Assembly (NCBI GenBank): GCA_964035545.1
Contig: OZ037770.1
Coordinates: 13,532,642-13,596,641, forward strand
From: Bugula neritina
Lineage: Eukaryota; Bryozoa; Gymnolaemata; Cheilostomatida; Bugulidae
Length of the DNA stretch: 64,000 bases
Direction of reading: 5' to 3'
In this document: positions 24,592-45,518 of the stretch, in pieces
How the letters are laid out: each line of letters starts with the position of its first letter
Numbering within the stretch: the first letter of the stretch is position 1
Program-made: the position numbers and the translations under genes
The notes under the pieces: generated by a model
The model's input: only the letters and a program-made list of their open reading frames with translations
Database searches by the model: none
Told to the model about the DNA's origin: nothing

Positions 24592-26916
24592 ATACTACTG
24601 CTGCCGCTGCTGCTACTGTTACTACTACTACAACTTCCAGTATAATATTTGCAGGTTTATAGTGGAAGCTGACTGGCCAGGAGTGACCAAGGGTCGGAAG
24701 GAGATAAACATGGGCCAGAGAGCTTCATCCACCACTGGCATTACATTTGAAGATGTCAGAGTGCCTGCAGAGGTATGGAGTCATACAAGCTCTGTGACAA
24801 GTAGTTGTTAGTATAAGATGAGCTTAGGCCGTGTATTTTGCTGTGTAATTTTAGTATAATCCGATATAGTGAAAGCCCGTCTCATAGATTCAGCTGGGAA
24901 AACTGTGGGAACTTTTGTACGACATTTAAACATAACCAGAAAACATAACAAATTAAATTGAATAAAAATAAATAGGCCTATGTGCTGTATATTCATCACA
25001 ATAACTCATTATATATTTTTCTGGTGTGGTAATGCAATGTCATCACAGGAATAGCGACTATATATAATGGTGCGGTGTTACAATGTACGTTTCTAATGAC
25101 ATAGCTTGTACTCCTAGAACATGCTAGCTGAAGAAGGAGCAGGTTTCAAGATTGCTATGGCAGCATTTGACAGGACTAGACCTCCAGTAGCTGCTAGCGC
25201 TGTCGGGTTGGCAACCAGAGCTTTGGATGAGGCAGTAAAGTACAGTCTGGAGAGGAAGACGTTTGGTACTGCTATATGCAACCACCAGGTTGGTGGTTAT
25301 TGATAGATTGCATTGGAATAAACTGCACTTCTGTGCTGCGGATAGAGAAGTATACAGTACTTGGCATTTCAAATTTAGTGAGACTCAGAAGTTGTCTTTC
25401 CATAAATAATCAAATTGGTAGTTAAAAGAGTCGTATTTATCTTGAGGAACTTTTCATTTAGCGTGTTCAGCTGTGACTGTTGACTGGGTCACTGTGACCG
25501 TTAGTTGACTCAATGTGACTGTTGGTAAGATCAATGTGACCTTTAGTCGAAAAGTTGGTTGATTCACTAGACATGCGATTGCGACCGTATCAATCTTATG
25601 AAGACTTGCTTTCAATTGTCAAGTCAAAGTCTTGTAAATAAATTTGTTCCAAAATTTTAACAGTTCTATTGCATAAGTTTCCATACCGTTTATGTAGTTA
25701 TTATTAGCAATCTTGGTAAAAAATATCTTCATTGCGCCCATTCAATCAACATCTCAAAGTCATACAATACGTTCTGGTAATCAGTCTTTCACTGGATGCA
25801 GGCCGTATCCTTCATGTTGGCTGACATGGCCATATCCGTGGAGACAGCCAAGCTCATTACCAGGAGGTCAGCCTGGGAGATAGACCAGGGTAGGAAGAAC
25901 ACTTACCTTGCCTCCATATCCAAAGCATACGCTGCCGACATCGCCAATAAGTGCGCCACTGACGCTGTCCAGGTATATTCTTGTGTTTAGCATAACTCCA
26001 GTCATACTCAGAGGTTACTAGCCAATAGGAACCACTTTGTCATGGACTGGACCAATCGTAACTGCTGTATCACTAACTTCAGTTGGGTTCATCTCATTGT
26101 AGGAATGTTTTCTGTTCAACTTGCAGTTTCTAGGAGTTTTCTTTCCATGTCCAACTGCAGTTACTTGCATTCAAAATGAATATTTTATTTCAGTTTCTCA
26201 AGTTGATGCAAAATGAATATTTTAAACTTGACAATGACTTTACAATGGCTGTAGTTTGGTACTAGTAGTTAACTTATGTTAGTAGTAGTTACACCAACTA
26301 AGTTATTATTTCAGTGGTGCAGTCGTTCAAATCTTTCTGCATAGCACAACGACATTTTGCAAACCCCAGTCTGTAAAATGTAGACTATCTGTTATTTCTG
26401 TATTTCCAATCATTTCCTTAGAATTATGTCATATTTTATGTTATTATTAAAAATTCAGATATTCGGTGGTGCGGGATTCAACTGTGAGTACCCAGTAGAG
26501 AAACTTATGAGAGATGCTAAAATATTCCAAGTAAGTTTCAAACTTTAAAATTATTCTGTTAGAAAAGAAAACTCCAATTTTGTTTTCAATAGCAATGTAG
26601 TAGTGTGCATAATCTTCAACTTATAGCCTGTTTTGTAGAAGCCAGTTACAGTTGATTAAGACATTATTCACCTTTTGTTTCACAAATATTAAATAGGAAG
26701 TTGCCATCTTGGTCATTCCTCTTTAATTTTACAGACTTAACGAGTCAGCTGTGTATAGTTCTGGTAATTATTATGTAGCTTTAGCTCTATAAATCTAGCA
26801 CATGTTTGACTCTATTCTATTTACAGATTTATGAGGGGACAGCCCAGGTGCAGAGGCTAATAATATCCCGCGACGTCATTACTAGGGCGGCATCGGGACA
26901 ACTTAACAACATCTGA
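21329..26916 (+). CDS. ACADM: Medium-chain acyl-CoA dehydrogenase, mitochondrial, 12 exons
   Basis: FAD-dependent mitochondrial matrix enzyme of fatty-acid beta-oxidation (acyl-CoA to trans-2-enoyl-CoA, electrons to ETF). Exons: 21329-21343, 22333-22429, 22697-22794, 23051-23194, 23563-23670, 24004-24102, 24361-24455, 24655-24772, 25118-25288, 25802-25972, 26459-26530, 26827-26916; 425 residues, against about 421 in mammals. Residues 1-37 are Arg/Ser/Ala-rich, as in a mitochondrial presequence. Visible family blocks: [25 protein letters not shown], the FAD/substrate block [40 protein letters not shown], and [11 protein letters not shown], whose Glu (residue 399 here) is the catalytic base of MCAD. 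Exon 1 encodes only five residues. An ATTAAA lies at 27143-27148. Introns 5 and 7 contain long trinucleotide arrays. The short- and long-chain paralogues fit less well than ACADM. Confidence 0.97.
22490..22680. mobile_element. Hairpin MITE-like element in ACADM intron 2
   Basis: About 190 bp. The left arm (GAAGAAAAATGGCTCTATAA then GCAGCTTCGAGTTGG) is answered by an inverted right arm (CCAACTCGGAGCTGCTGATA then GAACCATTCTTC). Outer ends GGATTAATACACTT and AAGTGTATCC-like sequence also pair. It ends about 16 bp upstream of exon 3. Confidence 0.75.
23671..23976 (+). repeat. (AGT)n array seeded at the ACADM exon 5 donor
   Basis: Starts with the splice donor itself (GTGAGTAGTAGTGATAGT) and continues as AGT with AGC and ACT variants for about 300 bp, nearly to the exon 6 acceptor at 24003. 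It is in frame with exon 5 and has no stop until 23977. Confidence 0.95.
24456..24642 (+). repeat. (ACT)n array seeded at the ACADM exon 7 donor
   Basis: The donor GTACCTACTGCAATTACTAC runs into ACT/ACC/GCT triplets that fill intron 7 up to its acceptor at 24654. The exon 7 frame stays open, reading mostly Leu, until a TAA at 24643-24645. Confidence 0.95.
25450..25600. repeat. Degenerate TGACCGTTAGTTGACTCAATG repeat
   Basis: Four degenerate units of about 25 nt with TGTGACTGTT / TCAATGTGAC in ACADM intron 9. Remaining intron sequence shows nothing else. Confidence 0.5.
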
Positions 26917-27525
26917 AAGCTTTAAGCTCATGCAACAGTCATGTGACTTTACTTGGTCATGATACTTTTAGTGACAGCCGTACTTTTGCAAACGTTGTTG
27001 TAAAATTGCTGTAAAAGATTTCATACTTGTGTTTTGTAACAATCATTTGTCAACCTGCTGATCACATCATGTGCAACTGTAACCATAAATTTCTCAACTC
27101 AACTTAATTTATGAATATTTTGAGATATTGAATTATTTTATCATTAAACTTTACAGAGCAGATTTAAGATTCTATAGTATGTAAACCCTGTTTCTGGTTT
27201 TATTGTAAAATTCTATAATACATATTAAAAATACGGATCTTGTTGCAGAGAAACTTCAATTTAAAGCTAACAATTTGCAGCAAACTCACCTCCCCACCCC
27301 ACCCTACATACAATAGCCTAGTTCATGTGGCTATTCAAGCCAGTGATGAGATATGGATTAAACCCAGCAACACATTCAATTTACTAGACATCTTAGAAAA
27401 GCATAAAAATATTCAACATTTTAGTGTTTACCTGAACAAATACGATACAAGAATACAATTATAGCAAAAATAAAGGTAAATACTAGAGAGAGTTCAAACC
27501 GTACATGATGTAAGATGAGAGCTGT
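26917..27525. other. Convergent 3' region between ACADM and the MOLO1-type gene
   Basis: The first part is the likely ACADM 3' UTR (ATTAAA at 27143). The rest holds no supported gene. The 74-codon open frame at 27240 has no recognisable features. Confidence 0.6.
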
Positions 27526-30500
27526 TTATTTCTGTTTTGGCGGTAACTCTTGTCTACAAAAGGTGCGAAAACACAAGTAGTGAAATACTAACTATCTAAC
27601 ATCAAACAAAGCTAACAATCTACAATTCAAAATGAAAGTGTTTTCATTTGTGATATTCTGTAACAAGGGACACAATTGCCGGAAATATGACAACTGATGA
27701 AACTATGCGGTGCAGTAATCATGTATAGCAACTAACTCACTGTTCATATACACATCACTACTAACTCGCTCTTCATATACACATCACTACTAACTCGCTC
27801 TTCATATACACATCACTACTAACTCGCTATTATACTATAGGCACTTTTCGGATTCAGGCCAAGTGTAGCAAAACAAACAAGATATCTAAAATATTCCAGT
27901 TATTTACATATATTCTAAATAATCGCAACACACATCCAAAAACCGTGGTTAATACTAGTGTAGACACTGGAACTTACTTTATTCTTCTGATTATGTACCC
28001 CAAACCATCGGCTACAGACAGGGAGAAAGAGCTGCTCGAGTCGGTAATTATGTCTGCGATCTCATCATTGGTTAAATGTGCCATTACAACATTTCCTGTC
28101 ATCACGTACACCTGAAATCACCATGACGATGAGTAAACACAGCTAACAGCTAGCACACTATAGCCAATAGGTTTTAGGACTAGTATTCTGTGAAGTTAGA
28201 AGTCTAAAGTTCATTATGGAGCAACTTCAGATTCAAGTGCCTGTTGACACATGTCAAGTTATCTATCATGAATTTAGTATTGGGGGAAGTATATTTCCAA
28301 ACAGCATGTCTGATTGGTTGAATGGTAAATAGAAACATTATGTTTTTGTCCATGTAAACGATTTTCATGACAATATTGTACTGAAAGAGGCATCAAGCTC
28401 TGAGTCATCAATTGAAATAATCTGCAAAAATTACTTATATATGCAGTAAAGAGTTATGGCCTCTCAACACAAGAGACTCCTACAGCTTCTTTGCTTCTTG
28501 TAATGAATTCTATATTAAAATACTTCATCAAAATCAAAGCACTCTATTGCAAGACAATATTTATTACAAGATAGAGAAATTAGCATGGATTCCTGAGAGC
28601 AGAAAAAAGAGTTACCCCTTTTTTCTAATGTAGTTACACAGAAAAGGAAGCTCTAAAACACTCTTGGATGGTGAAGGTAAGAATCGGGAGTTAAAACTTA
28701 CGTATCTCTGATTATAAGAGAGAAATATAAGAATGTCCTCCTCACACTTGGTGTATCCTCTGTCGTAGAAACCCCGTGCTTGTCGTAGAGTCTGCGCATA
28801 GTTGGCGCTAGTATCGGTAATGTAGAAGTTTGAGCTGTCAATAAAAGGTTGGATCATAACACAACATGAATGAGACGTACACAGTGTCTGCTGTATTCAC
28901 CAAACTGTTTCTTGACAATAAAATCAGTTTTTATTTGAAATGTACAGATCAAATAAACAAATTTTGTGGGGCTCCAATTCAATTATTTATCAAAGTTAGA
29001 GGACAAATTCTATTTATATTCTATTCTCTTAGTTTTATAGATTATAAAACTCTAAACACAGCAATAAGATATATTTTGCCGGAAAAGGTTTCACACCAGT
29101 TGGCTGTCAAAATCTAAATATTCTTTTCAATATGGCTGCTACCTCACTATAGATGTGACTACTAGTGTAGTATCATGGTGTATATATATATATATGGAAG
29201 CATGTCATCATGTCATATGAAAACATTCCAATATATTCTACTTGCCTTCCTTAAATGTGAATATTTACACATTTTCTATCTCCTTATTACAAAAAATACA
29301 ATGATACAATTGAAAATAGCGGCTATTTTAAAGGGGGACTTACTAAAACTCATGTTTTAACAAACATCTTAGGAAGAGTACTATAAGTGTGAATGCTGTG
29401 AGAGGTACTATTTTATATCTTTATACTTTTCCTGTAATGCTTCTTCTACTCAAACTAAATAAATCCCAGATGCATGACCCCTTAAATTCCAGAGGTAATT
29501 ACATAACTAGCTCTATTAACTTATAGACCCTACATAGCACATATTAGTGGCTATAGCAGCTCATCTATATGCTTTATATTCTATAATTAGATCATGTTTC
29601 CATTGTCTGCAATGTTTTATATTCTATGATGAAGTTAATGGAAGGGCCATATTACTATATTACTATCTAGGTCTAGTACCACAGGCCTAGTACCACAGGT
29701 CTAGTACCACAGCTTCAGTACCACAGGTCTAGTACCACAGGTCTAGTACCACAGGTCTAGTACCACAGGCCTGGCATAGAGTCTATTAATCATTATATTT
29801 TACAGCCTATCTGGTTTTAAAAGAAGCTGCTATTTCACTCCATTATATCACTACTTCTATTACTCTGCACTTGCAAGCTTACTAGTAGTTGATTATTTTA
29901 TGAGTTAATAAATGAACATGTATTATATAACTTGCACGCTAGCATGTATATATTGGAACATGTTGAAACTAGATGTTGTCTTTTTTTTTCATATCCAAAA
30001 TATCGAAAATTTTCATTTTAAAATAAAAGTGTATGCCCAGCTTTTAAACAATAGAAATACTGGTTAGCTTTTATAGAAGAATTGAGGCTTAGAAATAGCC
30101 TTAGTGACACATTTGAGGTTTGTGGTGGCCACACTCCCCCTCCCTCCATCAGTTGATACAGATTAATTCTCATTGCTAACAAGTAGGGTGACTATTACTT
30201 CAAATTACGTTTCCATAGCAACAACAACAACAGAAGTTAGCTCCACATGGTATGCTTACCCCATGGTCTTCACCAATGCCAAGGTCACTGTGTATCCACT
30301 CGGCTTCTTGTAGAGTCTGCTGTTGAAACAGACATCAGAAGCACAGGGGCACGCAGTCTCCGCCTTCACACTCTCAGCCAGATTATGAAGATCTAGGGCT
30401 ATATATAACAAGGAACCAAGTCTGCTTATTCAAACTAACTTGATTAGTACAGAAGGCTTCAAATTAGTTTGGCAAATATTTTTAGGAATATACATAATAT

Positions 30501-31671
30501 TTAGGAGAGAGTTTTCATTTTTTTAAAACTTCTTTCTCTAGTCAATAGCACCCATATTATGCTATAGGAGAAAAACGTTGTTAGTTGAATATTACATGAA
30601 ATACGAATATCACTGAGGAAAATAATTTACATAATTTTGATTGGTTACAGTCCAAGTCAAACGTAATACTGCAAATCGGCAAAACAAAATGACCTTGAAA
30701 TTTGTGACCAGGTGTAATACTAGAATTGTAATTGAGTTGTAAAGTGTAATACAGTCACTGTAGCTGTAATACAGTCACTGTAGCTGTAATACAGTCACTG
30801 TAGCTGTAATACAGTCACTGTAGCTGTAATACAGTCACTGTAGTTGTAATACAGTCACTGTAGTTGTAATACAGTCGCATGGTTAGTCACGGTCTACTGT
30901 AGTGAATGAGAGGATGCAAGGTGTTTGTGTGTTTAGTGTAGCCAGTATTTACAGTGAATAATAAAGATAACAATATTCTTACCAAGAAGGAAATGTTTTT
31001 AACCTTACAGAGTACAGGCAGTAAAACACACTGATAATTAGGTAATATTACGTGGCCCTTAACCTTTGCAGATGTGTAATTATATTGCTGTATGCTATCA
31101 TGAAACTCTTATTACATAAGCAGTACTGTATCAAATAGCAACTGATACTGATGGAGATAGAAGAGCAGAATGAAAGCCAAAGAAATAAAAACTTGTTTTG
31201 AGTCAGTCAATGAAATAGTCCTAGATTCTACTGTACAATCTGGAGGGGCTTTTTATACTACTTCAAACTCAGCCAGTGGCAGATAAGCCAGAAACTCAGG
31301 CATTTTAAGATAGTTTTTCTATAGCAGTATAAGTATTGGAATGAAATAGTTATTTATCCCATTTCATTGAGAATAGTTGAGTTCCAACCCATCTCTGCGG
31401 GCATCAATACTCCCTCCCTTAGAAATAAGACATTAGACTGAGGCACTGAAGCTAATCTCCGAAAGTACGAAGGGGGCTGTTGCTCACCCTGCTGAAGGCT
31501 GACAACTTTGTCAGGATCACAGACTCTCAGGTTATAAGGTATCGGCTCTGTCCTGTTCCAGCACGCCGAGGGATTGTCCCGTAGACTGGGGTAGAACTGA
31601 GAGCTGATGGCACTCGACAGATTGGGGGCTAACAGTACCGTCACCAACAGCAGCATTATTCTATCGGCCAT
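27526..31671 (-). CDS. MOLO1-family protein (TPM domain, secreted or membrane-linked)
   Basis: Predicted 205 residues from exons 31488-31671, 30260-30398, 28702-28834, 27978-28111 and 27526-27553. The first about 21 residues form a signal peptide (MADRIMLLLVTVLLAP). The mature start, YPSLRDNPSACW followed by RVCDPDKVVS, matches the N-terminal pattern I know from the MOLO1 family (modulator of levamisole receptor 1, a TPM-fold family of invertebrates). Later blocks also fit: the paired cysteines ACPCASDVC, the segment TLRQARGFYDRGYTKCEED, and LTNDEIADIITDSSSSF. In nematodes MOLO-1 is an auxiliary subunit of acetylcholine-gated channels; that role is not shown here. The last exon is tentative: a perfect GTAAGT donor follows residue K196, and splicing to 27553 adds a lysine-rich tail with a stop at 27526-27528. 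Reading through that donor would instead end the protein at once (TAA at 27975-27977). No C-terminal membrane helix is visible. Confidence 0.82.
27725..27835. repeat. 29-nt minisatellite
   Basis: About four units of ACTAACTCGCTCTTCATATA plus CACATCACT in intron 4 of the MOLO1-type gene. Confidence 0.9.
28835..29660. other. MOLO1-type gene, intron 2, right part: nothing recognised
   Basis: AT-rich intronic sequence. The open frames at 28866 and 29175 look random, with a short AT dinucleotide run at 29178-29195. Confidence 0.55.
29667..29772. repeat. 14-nt minisatellite (GGTCTAGTACCACA)
   Basis: Seven units of GGTCTAGTACCACA with single-base variants. Confidence 0.93.
30745..30880. repeat. 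20-nt minisatellite (GTAATACAGTCACTGTAGCT)
   Basis: Six to seven near-perfect 20-nt units in intron 1 of the MOLO1-type gene. Each contains a short CAGTCACTG palindrome. No spacers, so not a CRISPR array. Confidence 0.93.
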
Positions 31672-32985
31672 AATCTCAGTCTAAGTAAAAATATTATTAA
31701 TGAATTAATCCGAATAGTTGAAATAAAGATAATAACAGCAGTATAACAGTTGGCTGAAAAAAAAATTCTATTTGATGAAAAATAAAACTACGAGTATATA
31801 TAAGAATTATAGCTGGCACTTTATACATACTCTATGCTAGCCTGCATGTTTACTTATAATACCATTACATCAATATTATGTATTTTATTTCATTTTCATT
31901 AAATTTAAAACAATGCCAAAGTATTTTGCAAGAGCAAGAGTTTTGTTTAGTTCTAAGTATTAGAAGTTGTCCGATAGTAAAATAAAACCATCAGGACAGA
32001 ACTTAACCTGAGCTATTTGAAAATTACCACACATGCTAAGAGATTCCATAGCAATGCTGCTCAAGATTTACAAATTACAGATAAATTACAAAACGAAGTG
32101 TTTCCAATTTAGTGAACAGAGAGTAAAAAGAGTTTCAAAATAATAAGTCAATTCTTACCTGTGTAAGGTGAAACAGTCATATGAGTGAATCCTTCTTTCT
32201 ACTCTTCAGTAAAAAACTGACCTTTAACATCTATAGCCTAGGCACCAATGAAAAAATCTCACCGGCAGGGGCAGGTATATACGCCCTCAAACAAAACCAA
32301 GTGCCCTCCGCATGATATACTAATTACCTCATTACAATGTAACTGCCTATAGCTGTTATATTACAAGTTATTTATACAACCTACACAAACGCATTGCAGG
32401 TGTACAAATATAGCTGAAAATAGATTATAATTCACAGGTTCATACCTGAGCAGGATATTGATCTTAAAACTGAGGTGATTTACATATCTTAGCTACTGTT
32501 ACATCCACACTATATTCAATTGGTAGTTAGGTGTGTTGGAATTTAGCATTAGTGCAAACACCACAATGGAGTGAGATGGGTGCAGTAATCAAGCCTGTGT
32601 CGTGGATATAAAGTGTAGAAGAAGTTGTGTACCCATTAAAATTTCAACTCTCGCCCCAAACCCAATGTACAATGAAGATTAAAGGAACTTGGGCTAAATT
32701 AAAATTTCTCAACTAAAAAGCAATTAAAAAAAATTTTTAGGCACTTCCTAAAGATAATATAGCTTTCTTACTGCCTAGGTAAACTTTGCTCATGTAAAAC
32801 TTTGCTAAAACAGTTGGTTTCCTACTTTAAGAAATAAAAATCATATTATTGTAATAGATACTATTATTTTCATTATAACTACAATATGTACAGCTTTATT
32901 ATGTCGGAGAATGGAGATGTGAATATGAACAATAAACGAAAAAGTGAAAGAAATATATTCTTTAGTTGACTTAAACTGCTAGCAA
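31672..32985. other. Region between the MOLO1-type gene and KDM1A
   Basis: Holds the 5' flank of the MOLO1-type gene and the 3' flank of KDM1A, both on the minus strand. A TTTATT (AATAAA on the minus strand) at about 32894 could be the KDM1A poly(A) signal. No gene seen. Confidence 0.5.
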
Positions 32986-32989
32986 TTTG

Positions 32990-42331
<9,342 letters not shown>

Positions 42332-44272
42332 CTGAGATTTCTAAAATTACAGTAGCATAAAGTATATTGATAGTCATAGTGATAATGACAATCATATTCA
42401 TAGTGATAATTATAATCAAACTAACTTTAAGGCTAATGCCAATGGTCATAACTCATAAATAATTATACACTGATAAGTAATTACTATTGCTATTAGTATT
42501 AGTATTAGTATAACACCAAGTCCAATATAAATAAGCATAACCTAACAAGTACAACTAGTACTACAAGTACTCAAGCACAAGCCTTAAGAGTTAAGTCTAA
42601 GCACAAAGCTCAAGGTTTAAACTTCAAACTTAAAGACATACTGATACTAATAGTAATAACTTCAACTTGTGTATAGTCAATGTTATATAATAATTTAGGT
42701 TATGTTGATTATTATTATAGTTATAATAATAATAAAAAATGAATACAGAACATAAACATCATAATCTAAATCATGTTATTAAGTTATTGTTGAACTTAAA
42801 ATTTATCATAATCATAGACTGATAATCATAATGATAATCATAATGATAATGTGATTAAAAAATGTTTTAGTTATTATATTTATAATAATAAATAATAACT
42901 AATGACTAATGAGTAATGACTAAACATTCAATTGCAGAATTAATTGAATCCTTGAAGCTAACGTGTCTAAACTAGCTTGTGGACTCTTGGTCTTTAAAGA
43001 GTCATTTATCCTAGATATTTTATATTAGTCATAGTGAATTGAGAAACATGTATTGTTAAAACTTTTCAAATCACGATTTTGCTAGTGCTGTCCATAACTT
43101 AGCTCGTGAGTGAAAAAATGTATCATACATATGATTAAATTATTGTAGCAATCAACTGCTAAAGTTCAATATTTCAAGAGAGCGGTTACAAACTAGCGAG
43201 CACTATATTTTATATAAAACATAGTTTCCGGTGACTGCATAATTTCTCCGGCTTCGACTCTGTGAGCAGCAATCTTGAAAGGGTGAGTCCAAAATTTTAC
43301 AAAGATTTAATATAGTAAGGCCATACTCACAAATAATTCTTTTTGAAAACTGAAATCTTTTACTTTTAGTTCTTTCGAAAAAAATATTTGGAAATCTGGT
43401 TGATCTCACTAAAAGCATTATAATATAAATTGTTTATTAATAATTATATTAATATTTTTGTCGATTTTCACCTACTCATAGTCATAGTGATAGTTATACT
43501 ACTACTAGTACTAGTCTACTAGAAGTAGTACTACTATTGTACTACTACTACTAGTAGTAGTAGTAGTAGTAGTAGTAGCAGTAGTAGTGGCAGCAGGACT
43601 ACCTAGTTCTATCAGTATCTCATTTATGGGCTATGGTTACCGTTATGCAAATTCAAATTGTAATGGCTATGCCTATTGCCTATTGGCTATTGTCATTGTT
43701 TCAAGTTTATGTATTAATTATTTTATTGATATCATTATCATTAAAATTATGGCATTGACCAAAACTAAAAGCTATAAATATAGAAGTGGATTATTTATAA
43801 ACAATAACATTTAATTTACATTTTTCATATCTAATTTTTAGCAATAAATGCACTAAAGAGTTTGTATAATGGCAATAAAGTTGTATTTCATTTGTTTGTA
43901 ATAATCACTTATATTTAATTGTATAAACTTTAAAATAATTTTTTCACTTTGCTACTAAATACTAAGTCTAATAATTTTCATATTATTGAACGTTTTTAAC
44001 ATCATAATGTTTAAGTAGAGGTAATATTATGACTATCAATTATTATAACATTTAATTAATTGGCATTCTGTTTCTACAAGATTAAGATTTTTCACACGCT
44101 TGAGTCTTTCGTCTTAAATATGAATATTTTTCACTTTAAAACTTTTTGATCAAAGTAGGAGCTAACACTTGGCAATAACATGTTTTAACTGAAGCTACTA
44201 ATCAACTAGCTATTCATTTTTTGCACTTATTATTCTGAGTTGTTACTTGGATTGTTCCACTTTGTTATTGTA
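42332..44272. other. Divergent region between KDM1A and the LRR gene
   Basis: About 1.9 kb with no supported gene. Contains short TGATAATCATAATGATAA repeats near 42350-42860 and an ACT/AGT inverted microsatellite at 43497-43592. GGTGAGTCC at 43280 could be the donor of a 5' leader exon for the LRR gene. Confidence 0.5.
43497..43592. repeat. ACT/AGT inverted trinucleotide tract
   Basis: ACTACTAGTACTAGT turning into AGTAGTAGTAGTAGCAGTAG, so the tract can fold on itself. Confidence 0.85.
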
Positions 44273-44293
44273 GATGACACTGACACATATCTA
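44273..44293 (+). promoter_or_regulatory. Short upstream ORF in the LRR gene leader
   Basis: The putative leader exon begins at a 3' splice site (TTGTTATTGTAG) with ATG ACA CTG ACA CAT ATC TAA, a six-codon frame ending two bases before the main ATG at 44296. It could reduce initiation at the main start. Whether it is transcribed is inferred. Confidence 0.4.
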
Positions 44294-44295
44294 AA

Positions 44296-45518
44296 ATGTA
44301 CATTCGATTTCTCAAACACCCAAAGCAGTGGCCTTGGCAACAATGGTGTGTGTTTATTGTGATGACACTTTTCTTTGTATACGTCATTGTGGGAACTATT
44401 TTGCTCATTATTGAGTATGTTTCATTACCTGCTCAGCTGGCTAGCTTGGGTCACTCGTCTGGCTCAGCAGCCATTGAACGGCAAATTAGAAAAAATAGAG
44501 ACGGTCATATTCAAAGAAAACTGGAGCTTGCAAAGTCAAACAAGTCTCTCAGGTTTGAGTCTATTGAAAGTTATCACTCGTGGCTAGCCAAGAACACATG
44601 TAAAGAAATACAAGTTCTCACCATTGCCGATTCTCAACATGTAACAAAACGTCTCAAGTCGTCGGACATTTTAAGCGAGCATTCTTGTCGACTTCCTGTC
44701 ACCCTGCAGCAACTTCGTCTCCATGGCTTAGGTCTAGAGGTCAGTGTGTTATAAGTCTTTGCAACTTCCCTCTGCTTTTAGATTTCTTAATACTGGAAGG
44801 TTTATATTATTAGTATATAAATATTTTGAATATACCTTTACGAGTTAGCAATTTAATTATGAATAACTATACGAGAAACATTGTTGTACCAATATTTATG
44901 TTGTACCAATGGTACAACATAAATATTTTCGTTTTTATTGGGAGAATAAGCTAGTAAAAATTATGGCCAAAATTCATTAAAATTATTTTAAATATTTTTC
45001 AGACTATGGAGACGTTTTCAATTCAACAGCTGGCCGCTCTACAAGTCTTGTCTCTTCAGCGGAATAATTTAAGAATATTGAACACTGGAGAAGTACAGCC
45101 TCTTAAAAACCTACAAGTATTAGACTTACGGCATAATCAACTTGAGTTTGTCGACATGAACTTTCTTAATAAGTTGAGTTTACTGGACGTCAGTCATAAC
45201 CCCGTCACCTCAATCAACAATCTAGAAATTGGGGCTAACTCTCCTGGATCTATATTTTCATTTAAAAATACGACTTTAGAATCGATAGACTTCTGTTACA
45301 CTCACTTACCTAGAATACGTGAAACTTCCTACGCCAAAATATATGTCGGTGTTGGTCACACGATAAAGTGCACTTGTCCATTCCTGGCTCTGCAAGATTA
45401 TATAATAGGCAATGGGTGCATTCGGATGTCTGTGGAAGCAACCGAATGTGCTCAGGAGACACCCAATGATTGGTTGTGCTCGAAGATGCCGATTCGTAAA
45501 GATACGATCATCAATTAA
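44296..45518 (+). CDS. Leucine-rich-repeat single-pass (type II-like) membrane protein
   Basis: Two coding exons, 44296-44739 and 45003-45518 (phase 0, donor GTCAGT, acceptor TTTTTCAG), encode 319 residues. No named orthologue is recognised. A short basic N-terminus (about 17 residues) precedes one hydrophobic helix at about residues 18-44 (FIVMTLFFVYVIVGTILLII), with no cleavage-site pattern, suggesting a signal anchor with the repeats outside the cell. Residues about 140-225 contain at least three LRRs (LQVLSLQRNNL, LQVLDLRHNQLEFV, LSLLDVSHNPVTSI). They are followed by a cysteine-containing cap (CTCPFLAL to WLCSKM) resembling an LRRCT domain. A 3' splice site at 44272 shows that a 5' untranslated exon is likely. 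The LRR core is real, but the function is unknown. Confidence 0.72.
44891..44927. repeat. Perfect 37-nt palindrome in the LRR gene intron
   Basis: Arms AATATTTATGTTGTACCA and TGGTACAACATAAATATT with a one-base centre. Confidence 0.95.
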
